Part shown: in pieces, positions 18,193 through 27,185 of the stretch
Layout of the letters: each line of letters begins with the position of its first letter
How positions within the stretch are numbered: the first letter of the stretch is position 1
NCBI GenBank assembly: GCA_015059945.1
Contig: SUZJ01000005.1
Coordinates: 124,001-188,000 of the forward strand
Length of the DNA: 64,000 bases
Origin: Rikenellaceae bacterium
Lineage (GTDB): Bacteria; Bacteroidota; Bacteroidia; Bacteroidales; Rikenellaceae
Reading direction: 5' to 3'
Notes under the pieces: model-generated
Database searches by the model: none
The model's input: the letters and a program-made list of their open reading frames with translations, nothing else
What the model was told of the DNA's origin: nothing
Position numbers and translations under genes: made by a program

Positions 18193-18645
18193 ATGAAAAA
18201 CTATAATCTTAAAATCAACGACAACGAGTATAACGTGCAGCTCGACAAACTCGATCACCTGTCGAAACAGGCTCGCGTAATCGTTAATGGAACCGAGTAT
18301 ATCGTAGAGGTTGAGGGCGTTAAACCCCAGCCCAGCAAGAAACCCCAGGTTGCTGCTGCTACCTACACCGCAACTCCCACTACCGCAGCTCCCGCAGCTC
18401 CCGTAGCTGCACCCAAGGCTGCTGCCGCAGGTGGCTCGAAGATTACCTCGCCCCTGCCCGGTACTGTACTGAGCATCAACGTAGCCGTAGGCGACAGCGT
18501 TGCCGCAGGTCAGACCGTAGCTGTGTTGGAGGCTATGAAGATGGAGAACAACATTTCGGCCGACAAGGCAGGTGTTGTTAAGGAGATTTGCGTAAACAAG
18601 GGCGCCTCGGTTATGGAGGGCGACGCTCTGATTATTCTGGGCTAA
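18193..18645 (+). CDS. mmdC: Biotin carboxyl carrier (gamma) subunit
   Basis: Ala/Pro linker and biotinylation motif VLEAMKMENNI. Confidence 0.92.
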   Translation: MKNYNLKINDNEYNVQLDKLDHLSKQARVIVNGTEYIVEVEGVKPQPSKKPQVAAATYTATPTTAAPAAPVAAPKAAAAGGSKITSPLPGTVLSINVAVGDSVAAGQTVAVLEAMKMENNISADKAGVVKEICVNKGASVMEGDALIILG

Positions 18646-18667
18646 CGAAAAGGAGGAGGAATAGATT

Positions 18668-19873
18668 ATGACAGTACTTCTTCAATCGTTTGTTGGCCAG
18701 AGCATCTCGGACTTCCTGAACTCGACAGGCTTTGCCCAGATGTTCGTAGCTGCCGGTGGCTGGAAGTGCCTTGTAATGTTGGCACTCTCTTGCTTCCTGC
18801 TCTACCTGGCTATCAAAAAGCAGTACGAGCCACTGCTCTTGCTGCCTATTGCATTTGGTATGTTGCTCACCAACCTTCCTGGTGCTGAGATGTTCCACTC
18901 CGACCTGTTTGCAGGTGGCCACGTTCACTGGCAGGAGTTGGCCGCTAAGGGTGGCTTGTTGGACTACCTCTACCTGGGTGTTAAGTGTGGTATCTACCCC
19001 TGCTTGATTTTCATCGGCGTAGGTGCAATGACCGACTTTGGTCCACTGATTGCTAACCCCAAGAGCTTCTTGATGGGTGCAGCTGCTCAGATTGGTATCT
19101 TTATGACCTTCATTGGTGCTTATGCTATGGGCTTTACCCCCGAGCAGGCAGGTTCGATTGGTATCATTGGTGGTGCCGATGGTCCTACCTCTATCTACCT
19201 GACCTCTAAGTTGGCTCCCGAGCTGCTTGGTCCTATCGCTATCGCTGCCTACTCGTATATGGCGCTGGTACCCGTTATCCAGCCTCCTATTATGAGGGCT
19301 CTGACCAGCGAGAAGGAGCGTCAGATTAAGATGACTACCCTGCGTCAGGTGTCAAAGACCGAGAAGATTATCTTCCCCGTAGTTATCACCATCATCATCG
19401 CTCTGTTGTTGCCCAGTGCTGCACCTCTGATTGGCTGCTTGATGCTCGGTAACCTGATGAAAGAGTGTGGCGTGGTTGATCGCCTTGCCAAGACCGTTCA
19501 GAACGAGCTGATGAACATCGTGGTTATCTTCTTGGGTATTACCGTAGGTGCTACTGCTACTGCCGAGTCGTTCTTGAACTTCAAGACTCTGGGTATCTTG
19601 GCACTTGGTATCGTAGCCTTCTCGTGTGGTACCGCAGGTGGTGTGCTGCTGGCCAAGTTGATGAACTTGTTCTTGCCCGAGGGTAAGAAGATTAACCCTC
19701 TGATTGGTTCGGCAGGTGTGTCGGCAGTGCCTATGGCTGCCCGCGTATCGCAGAGCGAGGGTCTAAAAGCCAATCCATCGAACTATCTGCTTATGCACGC
19801 TATGGGTCCCAACGTATCGGGTGTTATTGGCTCGGCCGTTGCCGCAGGTATCCTGCTCTGCTTCTTGGGCTAG
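18668..19873 (+). CDS. mmdB: Sodium ion-translocating decarboxylase beta subunit
   Basis: Polytopic; [29 protein letters not shown] and [23 protein letters not shown]. Confidence 0.93.
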   Translation: MTVLLQSFVGQSISDFLNSTGFAQMFVAAGGWKCLVMLALSCFLLYLAIKKQYEPLLLLPIAFGMLLTNLPGAEMFHSDLFAGGHVHWQELAAKGGLLDYLYLGVKCGIYPCLIFIGVGAMTDFGPLIANPKSFLMGAAAQIGIFMTFIGAYAMGFTPEQAGSIGIIGGADGPTSIYLTSKLAPELLGPIAIAAYSYMALVPVIQPPIMRALTSEKERQIKMTTLRQVSKTEKIIFPVVITIIIALLLPSAAPLIGCLMLGNLMKECGVVDRLAKTVQNELMNIVVIFLGITVGATATAESFLNFKTLGILALGIVAFSCGTAGGVLLAKLMNLFLPEGKKINPLIGSAGVSAVPMAARVSQSEGLKANPSNYLLMHAMGPNVSGVIGSAVAAGILLCFLG

Positions 19874-19892
19874 TATACCTTATATATATAAA

Positions 19893-19927
19893 AATAAGGG
19901 CTCCGTTTTGCGGGGCCCTTATTTTTT
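19893..19927 (+). terminator. Terminator after mmdB
   Basis: AATAAGGGCTCCG-tttt-GCGGGGCCCTTATTTTTT. Confidence 0.85.
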
Positions 19928-19957
19928 GTCGACCGTCGACCGTCGACCGTCAACCGA
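19928..19957. repeat. GTCGACC tandem repeat
   Basis: GTCGACCGTCGACCGTCGACCGTCAACC. Confidence 0.75.
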
Positions 19958-19966
19958 CTTTCAATT

Positions 19967-20404
19967 CTATTTCTCGTAGTCGCTGATTTTGGCGATGCGG
20001 CCAACGTGGCGGCCACCCTCAAACTCGGCAGTGAGCCAAGTGTCTACAATGGCTTTGCCCATCTCGAGGCCAATCAGACGTGCACCCATAGCCAATACGT
20101 TGGCGTCGTTGTGGTTGCGCGAGAGCTGGGCCGACAGGGGCTCCGAGCAGAGCGCACAGCGAACACCCTTGACCTTGTTGGCGGCGATGCTGATGCCAAT
20201 ACCGCTGCCGCAGATTACCACGCCACGCTCGCACTCGCCACTGGCTACCGCCTCGCCTACGGCAATGCCGTGGTCGGGGTAGTCGGCTCGGTCGGTCGAG
20301 TAGCAACCTTTGTCTACGAGCTGGTGTCCTTTGGATTCGAGGTAGGCTTTAATCTCCTCTTTGAAGCTGAATGCTGCGTGGTCGCAGCCGATAGCAATTT
20401 TCAT
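19967..20404 (-). CDS. rpiB: Ribose-5-phosphate isomerase B
   Basis: MKIAIGCDHAAFSFKEEIKAYLESKGH...VICGSGIGISIAANKVKGVRCALC. Confidence 0.93.
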   Translation of the reverse strand: MKIAIGCDHAAFSFKEEIKAYLESKGHQLVDKGCYSTDRADYPDHGIAVGEAVASGECERGVVICGSGIGISIAANKVKGVRCALCSEPLSAQLSRNHNDANVLAMGARLIGLEMGKAIVDTWLTAEFEGGRHVGRIAKISDYEK

Positions 20405-20423
20405 AGCGTTTATTTATGGATTG

Positions 20424-21020
20424 TTAAAGATTAGTTGCTTCGAGTATCTCTACAAACTTGCCAAAGTCGGTGTGCTCGGTCACAAAGCGCTCGAACGAGT
20501 CGGCATCGCACCCCTTCTCGGGGGTGTCGCTAACCATTTTGAGCACCATTGCGGGCACTCCCTGCTGGGCTGCCACTTGGCATACGGCTGTGGCCTCCAT
20601 ATCGAACAGAGCGCGTGGGGTGCCAAAGCGAGCCTTAATCTCGCCAATCATAGGGGCATCGACAAAGCTGTCGCCCGTGTAGATGGTGGCATCGTCGGTG
20701 CCGCAAAGAGGGTAGGGGTCGGTGAGGAAACTCACGCCATCGAGCCCTGCGGGTACGTGGGCATCGTGATAGCGGGCTTGGCGTGGGGCCACTACGTCGC
20801 CAGTCGAGAAGTCGGCCGAGGCTGCTGCATAGCCAATTACGGCCACCAAGTCGAAACGCTCCTCTGCCATTGCCAGAGCTGTCTGGGCTGCGGCATAGAC
20901 CTTGCCCACATAGCCACGACGTATGGTGTAGCTGTGGAGCAGGGGTAGGGGGTAGTTATTCAAGGCTGCGAGCATATTCTCCTGCTCGGCTGCCATAGGT
21001 GTTATGACCAGAATGTTCAT
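20424..21020 (-). CDS. MTA/SAH nucleosidase-family nucleoside hydrolase
   Basis: MNILVITPMAAEQENML... and FDMEATAVCQVAAQQGVPAMVLKMVSD, similar to the MTAN EMEGAAxAxVC...ISD block. Confidence 0.75.
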   Translation of the reverse strand: MNILVITPMAAEQENMLAALNNYPLPLLHSYTIRRGYVGKVYAAAQTALAMAEERFDLVAVIGYAAASADFSTGDVVAPRQARYHDAHVPAGLDGVSFLTDPYPLCGTDDATIYTGDSFVDAPMIGEIKARFGTPRALFDMEATAVCQVAAQQGVPAMVLKMVSDTPEKGCDADSFERFVTEHTDFGKFVEILEATNL

Positions 21021-21024
21021 TAGT

Positions 21025-21059
21025 GAATTGAGAATTGAGAGTTGAGAATTGAGAATTTT
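21025..21059. repeat. AATTGAGAATTGAGAGTTGAGAATTGAGAATT repeat
   Basis: Direct reading. Confidence 0.75.
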
Positions 21060-21099
21060 CTCAATGTCCTATAACTCTTATTATGTCCTATAAATCCTA

Positions 21100-21567
21100 T
21101 TATTTCTTGCCGAGCAACTTGCGTACCAGTGCGCCATACTCTTTCAGGGCGGCATTTGAGCCCTCGATGTCGTAGAGCTCGGGGTTGCCACACTGCTCGA
21201 CGGTAAGGCCCGGAACGTCGCTCTTCTCTTTCAGATTCGACTGCTCTTCGCACACCTGAGCCACAGCCTCCATAACCTTGCGCTGCGAGGTGAAGCCCTT
21301 GACAATCAGGTAAAAACCAGTCTTGCAACCCATAGGTGCAAACGACACAACCTTGTTGCCCAACTTTTCGCGCAGATAGTGGGCCATCAGGTGCTCGATG
21401 GTGTGGATAGCCTCGGGGGTAAGGTACTGGTGCTCCATAGGTGCTCGGAAGCGCATATCATACGAGCGCAGGGGGTAGATGCCGGCTACGGTGTAGACCG
21501 AGCGCAGATAGAAACCACGCTCGAGGGTGGTGTGGTCGACGGCAAAAGATGCTACTTTGGATTTCAT
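21100..21567 (-). CDS. luxS: S-ribosylhomocysteine lyase
   Basis: HTIEHLMAHYLRE zinc motif and GCKTGFY. Confidence 0.93.
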   Translation of the reverse strand: MKSKVASFAVDHTTLERGFYLRSVYTVAGIYPLRSYDMRFRAPMEHQYLTPEAIHTIEHLMAHYLREKLGNKVVSFAPMGCKTGFYLIVKGFTSQRKVMEAVAQVCEEQSNLKEKSDVPGLTVEQCGNPELYDIEGSNAALKEYGALVRKLLGKK

Positions 21568-21687
21568 AGTGAGTAATTTTGTATGTTCAGTTTTGTTTTT
21601 CTTCGCTTGGGATATACAAAGGTATTATTTTTTTATATATTTGCCTAATAGAACGAAAACTCAAACCAATAAAAACTTTCTAAGTAT

Positions 21688-22626
21688 ATGGCATCGAAAC
21701 ATACACTCAAGGAGTGGTACTTGGCCACTCGCCCCTGGTCTTTTCCTGCATCGGCAATGCCCGTAGCCTCTACTGTGGCCTACCTTTTCTGGTTGTCGCA
21801 GACGGTGGAGGGTGCCCCCGCAGTCGATTGGCTGTGTGGTGCATTGGCCTTGGTGGGCATCATACTGTTCCACGCAGGGGGCAATGTGCTGAGCGACTAT
21901 AATGACTTCCGCAAGGGTGTCGATACCCCCCAGAATGCTATGATGCTGCCCTTGGTGAACGGCTCGTTCAAGGACTACGAGTTCCGCCGCTATGGCCTTG
22001 CGCTGCTGGCGGCAGGGTGTGCTGTGGGCGTGGCGCTGCTGCTGATTACCCAAAATCTTGACCTGCTGTGGGTTGGCCTTGCGGGCGGAGTGCTTACGGT
22101 GCTCTACTCGTTTTTGAAGTACCGAGCGCTGGGCGACGTGGTCATTGTGCTCAACTATGCCATACTGCCCATTATGGGTACCTCTATTGTAGCTGTGGGC
22201 CACGTCGAGTGGTCGGCTATGGTGCTGGCGGTGCCTCTGGGACTTATTACCGACTCGATTTTGCACATCAATAACGCTCGCGATGCAGTGAGCGACCGAG
22301 CTGCGGGTGCGCGTACTTTTGCAATGCTCATTGGCCCCAAGGCATCGTCGCTGATGTATAGGGCCGAGGTGCTGCTGCCTTTTGTGTGGGTGGTAGTTGC
22401 GATATGCCTGGGGTGGTTGCCTCCGCTTGCGGTATTTGTGTTTGCTGTGGGCAAGACTGCTCTGGGAATGGCGCAGCAGGCCAAGGGTTTGGTCAGCGAG
22501 GGCCCCGAGAAGGTGGCCACGCTCGACCAGCAGAGCGCCAAGTTGCAGGCCCAGTTTAGCCTTACGATGATTATCTCACTCGTGGTCAGCGGCATTGTTG
22601 GCTGGGGTGCAAAGGTACTGCTCTAA
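21688..22626 (+). CDS. menA: 1,4-dihydroxy-2-naphthoate polyprenyltransferase
   Basis: UbiA-fold: NVLSDYNDFRKGVDTPQNAMMLPLVNG; second motif DSILHINNARDAVSDRAAGARTFAMLIG. Confidence 0.9.
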   Translation: MASKHTLKEWYLATRPWSFPASAMPVASTVAYLFWLSQTVEGAPAVDWLCGALALVGIILFHAGGNVLSDYNDFRKGVDTPQNAMMLPLVNGSFKDYEFRRYGLALLAAGCAVGVALLLITQNLDLLWVGLAGGVLTVLYSFLKYRALGDVVIVLNYAILPIMGTSIVAVGHVEWSAMVLAVPLGLITDSILHINNARDAVSDRAAGARTFAMLIGPKASSLMYRAEVLLPFVWVVVAICLGWLPPLAVFVFAVGKTALGMAQQAKGLVSEGPEKVATLDQQSAKLQAQFSLTMIISLVVSGIVGWGAKVLL

Positions 22627-22638
22627 ACGGTGCTCGTT

Positions 22639-23268
22639 ATGGCTGAGAGAAAAGGTGTTACACTGCCCATAATTGTGGCGGCCCTGCTGTGGTTTGTTAT
22701 GTTCAGCCCCTGGACAGCTCCGCACGTCAATTTTTGGGTTACTATGGCCCTGTCGGGGGTGGTGCTTACGGGACTGGCCACGTGGTGCTCGCCCGAGCTG
22801 CGTGAGCAGGTGAGGGGACTGCTCAGCCTGCGTAATGTGGCGCTGGGCGTGGCTATTGCAGTGGCCCTGTGGGGAGTCTTTTGGATAGGCGAGAAGGTGG
22901 CGGTGTGGATGTTCCCCTTTGCCGAGGGACAGATAGGCTCTATCTACTCGATGAAACAGGGCACCAACCCCTGGATTATTGGGGCTCTGCTGCTGTTGGT
23001 CATCGGCCCTGCCGAGGAGCTGTTTTGGCGCGGCTTTGTGCAACAAAGACTGGGCAAACGCTGGGGCCCCTGGATGGGCTTTGTGGCCACTACGGCGGTG
23101 TACGCACTGGTGCACATCTGGTCGCTGAACTTTATGCTTGTGGCCTCGGCGGCGGTTGTTGGCGGGGCGTGGGGCCTGATATATCGCTTTTGGCCAAAGG
23201 GACTGGGGGCACTGGTTGTGAGCCACGCTGTGTGGGATGTGGCGGTCTTTTTGCTGTTCCCGATATAG
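22639..23268 (+). CDS. CPBP family intramembrane protease-like protein
   Basis: GPAEELFWRGFVQQRL (EExxxR) and LVVSHAVWDVAVF. Confidence 0.85.
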   Translation: MAERKGVTLPIIVAALLWFVMFSPWTAPHVNFWVTMALSGVVLTGLATWCSPELREQVRGLLSLRNVALGVAIAVALWGVFWIGEKVAVWMFPFAEGQIGSIYSMKQGTNPWIIGALLLLVIGPAEELFWRGFVQQRLGKRWGPWMGFVATTAVYALVHIWSLNFMLVASAAVVGGAWGLIYRFWPKGLGALVVSHAVWDVAVFLLFPI

Positions 23269-23314
23269 CTTGTGTGGGGTTGCTGTGCAATACTACCCCC
23301 AAAATATGTACAAT

Positions 23315-23347
23315 AAAGCCTCAGATTGCGGTCTGGGGCTTTTTTTT
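23315..23347 (+). terminator. Terminator after the CPBP gene
   Basis: AAAGCCTCAGA-ttgcgg-TCTGGGGCTTTTTTT. Confidence 0.8.
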
Positions 23348-23368
23348 GTGCAGAAAGTGCTCATTTTA

Positions 23369-23401
23369 TTTGCTTTATGTGGCTAAAAAATGTTACCTTT
23401 G
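23369..23401 (+). promoter_or_regulatory. Bacteroidota-type promoter for the small-ORF/fimbrillin-like operon
   Basis: TTTG, 21 nt spacer, TACCTTTG. Confidence 0.7.
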
Positions 23402-23558
23402 CGGCCGTTGTTGCGCAGGCGCAACGCAGGGGCCGCTCGGCTCGATAAACCGAGGCTCCCCGAGCTCCCGAAAGCCCTAAAAGACTTAGGTCGGTTGGAC
23501 GTTAGACGCAAATATGACAAAACAACTATAACAAACTTTTAACAAAACAAAACACACA

Positions 23559-23684
23559 ATGAAAAAAACTTACATCCAGCCCAGCCTCATGGTTGAGGAG
23601 GTAATTGTCGAGAGTGGCATTGCAACATCGCCCGCATTGAGCACTATTAGTGATGCCGAAGAAGTTTATTACGATGAATTTTAA
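23559..23684 (+). CDS. 41-aa small protein, absent from the supplied ORF track
   Basis: ATG..TAA encodes MKKTYIQPSLMVEEVIVESGIATSPALSTISDAEEVYYDEF; 12 nt before the lipoprotein CDS, after an A-rich leader. Confidence 0.75.
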   Translation: MKKTYIQPSLMVEEVIVESGIATSPALSTISDAEEVYYDEF

Positions 23685-23696
23685 TTAACTATTGCA

Positions 23697-26408
23697 ATGA
23701 TGAAAAAGATTTTCCGTACATTGGCCATTGTTGCAGTAGCTGCACTTGGCCTTACTGCTTGCGAGAACGATATCAACGAGCAGATCAAAGAGAATGAGGG
23801 CGAGAAAGTAACCGTAGAGGTTGTTGCTTCTACCCCCGCTGGCACCCGTAGTGCTTTTGGCGACAAAGTAGATGGCGCTTACACTTCGACTTGGAGCAAA
23901 GATCAGGTTGTATATTTTGCTCCCTATCAGCCCACTGAGGGTAATATCGCTATGAGCGAGGCAACTGTTGAGGCAACTGGTGCCGAGGCTACTTTTAGCG
24001 TTGATTTTGCCCAAACTCAGGAAGAGGGTGCTATCTACGCATTCTCGCCTAAGGGTGCGCAGAATGGTGCAGGTGGCTTTACCTCTTCGAGTATTTACTA
24101 TTCGGAGTATATGTATTTGAATGTTCCTGCTGCCCAGACCACAAGCGCAACTTCGTGCGACGAGCAGGTACACGTTCTCTACGCATCGAAAGAGTATACC
24201 GGTGGCTTCCCCACTTCGGTAAATATGGAGTTCAACCACGTTTTGGCCTATGGTAAGATGACTATCAAGGGCTTCGAGGGCGAGATTGAATCGGTAGCTA
24301 TCACCTTCCCCGAGAATGTTGCTGGTGGCTCGGTTCAGTACTACTACTTGACCAACACTTTCACTGGTGCAAGCGCCAATACTATTACCGTTACCAATGA
24401 TATATTCGGCAATAAAGACATTTGGTTTGGTATCGTTCCTACCGAGAGTGGCGAGGAGAAGATGTCGGGCGATATGACCGTTGTTGTTACCGATAGCGAG
24501 GGTAAGACCTATACCAAACCTCTTGCAACTACCGGCAAACTCGCTTTCATCCAGGGCCAGGTGTCGGCTTTCGCTGTTAATATGGCTGGTGTTGAGGCTG
24601 ATAAGGTAGTTGTATACAATGGTCTTACTGCTGATGAAATCTCGGCTGGTTTGGATAAAGCTGGTTTGGGCGGTTATGGTCAAGTAACTTTCGACAGCTC
24701 GTGCGGTGACTGGGTTGGTTATGTGTATGGTGCCAACCAAGATAAAGTGTTGCAAATGAATAGCTCCAAGGAAGCCTTCTATTTGGAGAGCCCCGTATTT
24801 GACCAGTATGTAGAGAGTGTTGAGATTACATTTACTGGCGATACTACTGTTGATCGCTCAATCTATGCTGTTGCTGTTGATGCTAATCGTGGGTATTCCA
24901 TTGATAATGCTTATGGTAGTGTGACTACTGCTGAGAAGAAAGAGCAGACTCTTACTTTGACTTTCAATGCCTCTACTAAGCAGTTCGCATTGTTGGCTCA
25001 GGGTGGTGCTGTGTATATCTCGAATATCGCAGTTAACTTGACCGATGTTGCAATTATTCCTACCCTGCCTACTCCCGTAGTTGGTGCTACTGCCAAGGGT
25101 AATGCTATCACTTTGACTTGGGGTACTGTTGCTAATGCTGCTAGCTACAATGTTACCTATGGTGACACTACTACCAACACTACCGATACTACAATGACCA
25201 TTGAGGGGCTCGAGTACAATACCGAGTATACATTTGAGGTTGTAGCTGTTAGTGCAAATGCTGAGCAGTATAAGAATTCGGTAACTGCAACTATTTCTGC
25301 CACAACAGAGGTGGATATGGGTAATTTGGCAGAGGGCTATTTCTATAAAGTGACTAGTGCTCCTGTCGATTTCAGTGGTACCTACCTGATTGTTTACGAG
25401 GATGGTAGTGTGGCTTTCGATGGTAGCCTTGACGCTATTGATGCAGCAGGCAATAGTGTTGCCGTAACTATCGAGAATAATGCTATCAAAGCAACTGCTG
25501 AGCTTGGTGAGAGCATCTTTACCATTGCCAAGGTAGATGGTGGTTACACTATCCAGTCGGCAAGTGGTTACTATCTTGGTCGCACTAATACTGGCAATGG
25601 TATGGATGAGAGTAAAACAATTGCTCACAAGAATACCATTGAGATTTCTAATGGTGTAGCTGTAATTAAAACAGTCAGCTATGCTCCATCTTTGCAGTAC
25701 TACAATTCGGGTGCTAACAGCCGCTTCCGCTATTATGCTACCAGTCAGCAGGCTATTCAGCTCTATAAACTCAATGGTGAAATTCCTGAGCCTCTGCCCG
25801 CATTGGCAACTCCTACTGTAACTGCAATTGCAAGTGGTAATACTATCGCAGTAAGTTGGAATGCAATCGATAGCGCAGCATCTTACACTGTAACTTGTGG
25901 TACTACCGAGCAAATAGTATCTGTTACAGATTATACTTTCGAAGGACTTGATTATGGCAAAACCTACGATATTACCGTAGTAGCAAATCCCGCAGATAAT
26001 ACTAAGAACAATGCTTCGGCCGCAGGTACGGCTCAGGCAACCACCGAGCCCGATCCTAATGCGCCAGAGCCCGGTGCTACAAAGACCGTTACCTTTACTT
26101 TTGGCGATATGGATTTGACTAACTCTACAGCATACCCTTCGTTTGAAAGCGCTCCCATTACTATTAGTGCAACTAAGGGTACTGTTGAGGCTGCATATTA
26201 TTTTAACGACAAAACTTGGCGAGTTTATAAAGGTGGTACATTAACAGTTGCAACCAGTGTTGGTAAAATTACAAGTATTGAGGCTACTGGTACTTTGTAT
26301 TTTGATGGTCTGACTGATGGTGCTTGGACTGGTGAGGCAACTTCTGTTGCGCTTCCTTGTACTACAAATAGTAGGATTAAAACTCTTGTAATTACTTACA
26401 CCGAGTAA
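23697..26408 (+). CDS. Fimbrillin-family-like lipoprotein with two fibronectin type III-like modules
   Basis: Lipobox GLTACENDINEQ; fimbrillin-like N-terminal half; FN3-like modules near nt 25063-25316 and 25798-26058. Confidence 0.7.
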   Translation: MMKKIFRTLAIVAVAALGLTACENDINEQIKENEGEKVTVEVVASTPAGTRSAFGDKVDGAYTSTWSKDQVVYFAPYQPTEGNIAMSEATVEATGAEATFSVDFAQTQEEGAIYAFSPKGAQNGAGGFTSSSIYYSEYMYLNVPAAQTTSATSCDEQVHVLYASKEYTGGFPTSVNMEFNHVLAYGKMTIKGFEGEIESVAITFPENVAGGSVQYYYLTNTFTGASANTITVTNDIFGNKDIWFGIVPTESGEEKMSGDMTVVVTDSEGKTYTKPLATTGKLAFIQGQVSAFAVNMAGVEADKVVVYNGLTADEISAGLDKAGLGGYGQVTFDSSCGDWVGYVYGANQDKVLQMNSSKEAFYLESPVFDQYVESVEITFTGDTTVDRSIYAVAVDANRGYSIDNAYGSVTTAEKKEQTLTLTFNASTKQFALLAQGGAVYISNIAVNLTDVAIIPTLPTPVVGATAKGNAITLTWGTVANAASYNVTYGDTTTNTTDTTMTIEGLEYNTEYTFEVVAVSANAEQYKNSVTATISATTEVDMGNLAEGYFYKVTSAPVDFSGTYLIVYEDGSVAFDGSLDAIDAAGNSVAVTIENNAIKATAELGESIFTIAKVDGGYTIQSASGYYLGRTNTGNGMDESKTIAHKNTIEISNGVAVIKTVSYAPSLQYYNSGANSRFRYYATSQQAIQLYKLNGEIPEPLPALATPTVTAIASGNTIAVSWNAIDSAASYTVTCGTTEQIVSVTDYTFEGLDYGKTYDITVVANPADNTKNNASAAGTAQATTEPDPNAPEPGATKTVTFTFGDMDLTNSTAYPSFESAPITISATKGTVEAAYYFNDKTWRVYKGGTLTVATSVGKITSIEATGTLYFDGLTDGAWTGEATSVALPCTTNSRIKTLVITYTE

Positions 26409-26462
26409 AACAATCCCCTTTTTGTTGCGGGGCCGAAATGCCCTTAGCGACAAATATCAAAA

Positions 26463-26500
26463 AGATAGGCGACTCCGCGTGAGCCGCCTATCTTTTTTTT
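26463..26500 (+). terminator. Terminator after the fimbrillin-like gene
   Basis: AGATAGGCGactccgcgtgagcCGCCTATCTTTTTTTT. Confidence 0.8.
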
Positions 26501-26645
26501 ATCCCCGCCCTCGCCTACACCCCCGCCCACACCCACGCTATCCCCCCCCTCATTGTCGCGGGTATCTTTTTTAATACCTGGGCCTTGATGGGGCGTCTTG
26601 CCACGACTGCCGCAAGGCAGACGGTTGGCATCTACCGCTCTTATT

Positions 26646-26749
26646 CACACACGCCCCCGCCCTTCGGGCACCCCCTCTGCGAGAGGACTCGCAGACAATT
26701 TCGACCACCCCTCGGCCCTGACGGGCCACTCCCCTTTCGTAGGGGAGCT
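26646..26749 (+). repeat. Composite multi-hairpin repeat, copy 11
   Basis: CACACGCCCCC-GCCCTTCGGGC-ACCCCCT-CTGCGAG-AGGA-CTCGCAG-acaatttcgacc-acccctc-GGCCCTGACGGGCC-A-CTCCCCTTTCGTAGGGGAG. Confidence 0.85.
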
Positions 26750-26998
26750 TGGGTGGAGCTGGGTGAGGTTGTGCAATTCCTTTTTTACACACGCCCCCGC
26801 CCTCTATGGCCCCTCGAAGTAGCCCCAAAAAACGTCCAAAATATGTGCAAAAACGTCGTATTGATGTGCAATAAGTCGCACTTTGGCGACTTTTGGTTTG
26901 GTGGCCCCAATTTGGCTTTTTGTGGTGCAAGTGGCTATTATTCAGTTATTTATGTACGGTTTGGATGACCAATGACACAAAAAATATCCAATAATTCC

Positions 26999-27029
26999 TT
27001 TGGAGTATACTTATGTTTTATTATATTTG
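26999..27029 (+). promoter_or_regulatory. Consensus Bacteroidota promoter of the polysaccharide locus
   Basis: TTTG (26999-27002), 19 nt spacer, TATATTTG (27022-27029). Confidence 0.8.
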
Positions 27030-27031
27030 TA

Positions 27032-27185
27032 ACTGCGAAATAGTCTACTCACACGGGTAGTTAGGTCGCAGTATATCAAGGGCTTTCCCCGGCATAGAGG
27101 GGTAATTGATTGTGTGTCAGTGTATTACGTGGCGCACAATGTCCCCATATTATACTCTTTCGTGTAGCAAAGGGTTGCTTTTTTG
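27032..27185 (+). promoter_or_regulatory. Structured 5' leader with terminator-like hairpin before the UpxY gene
   Basis: ACTGCGA...TCGCAGT (27032-27072), CCCC...GGGG (27087-27102), ATTGTGTG...CGCACAAT (27109-27140), AGCAA-AGGG-TTGCT-TTTTT (27166-27184). Confidence 0.65.

Noticed and set aside
21020-21328. Minus-strand ORF starting MQDWFLPDC and ending ILNSQFSIH
   Set aside because: Lies within luxS in another frame; the tail is translated AATTGAGA repeat
1924-26749. Possible CRISPR array from repeated palindromes
   Set aside because: Copies are dispersed, variable in sequence, in both orientations, with no regular spacers and no cas genes
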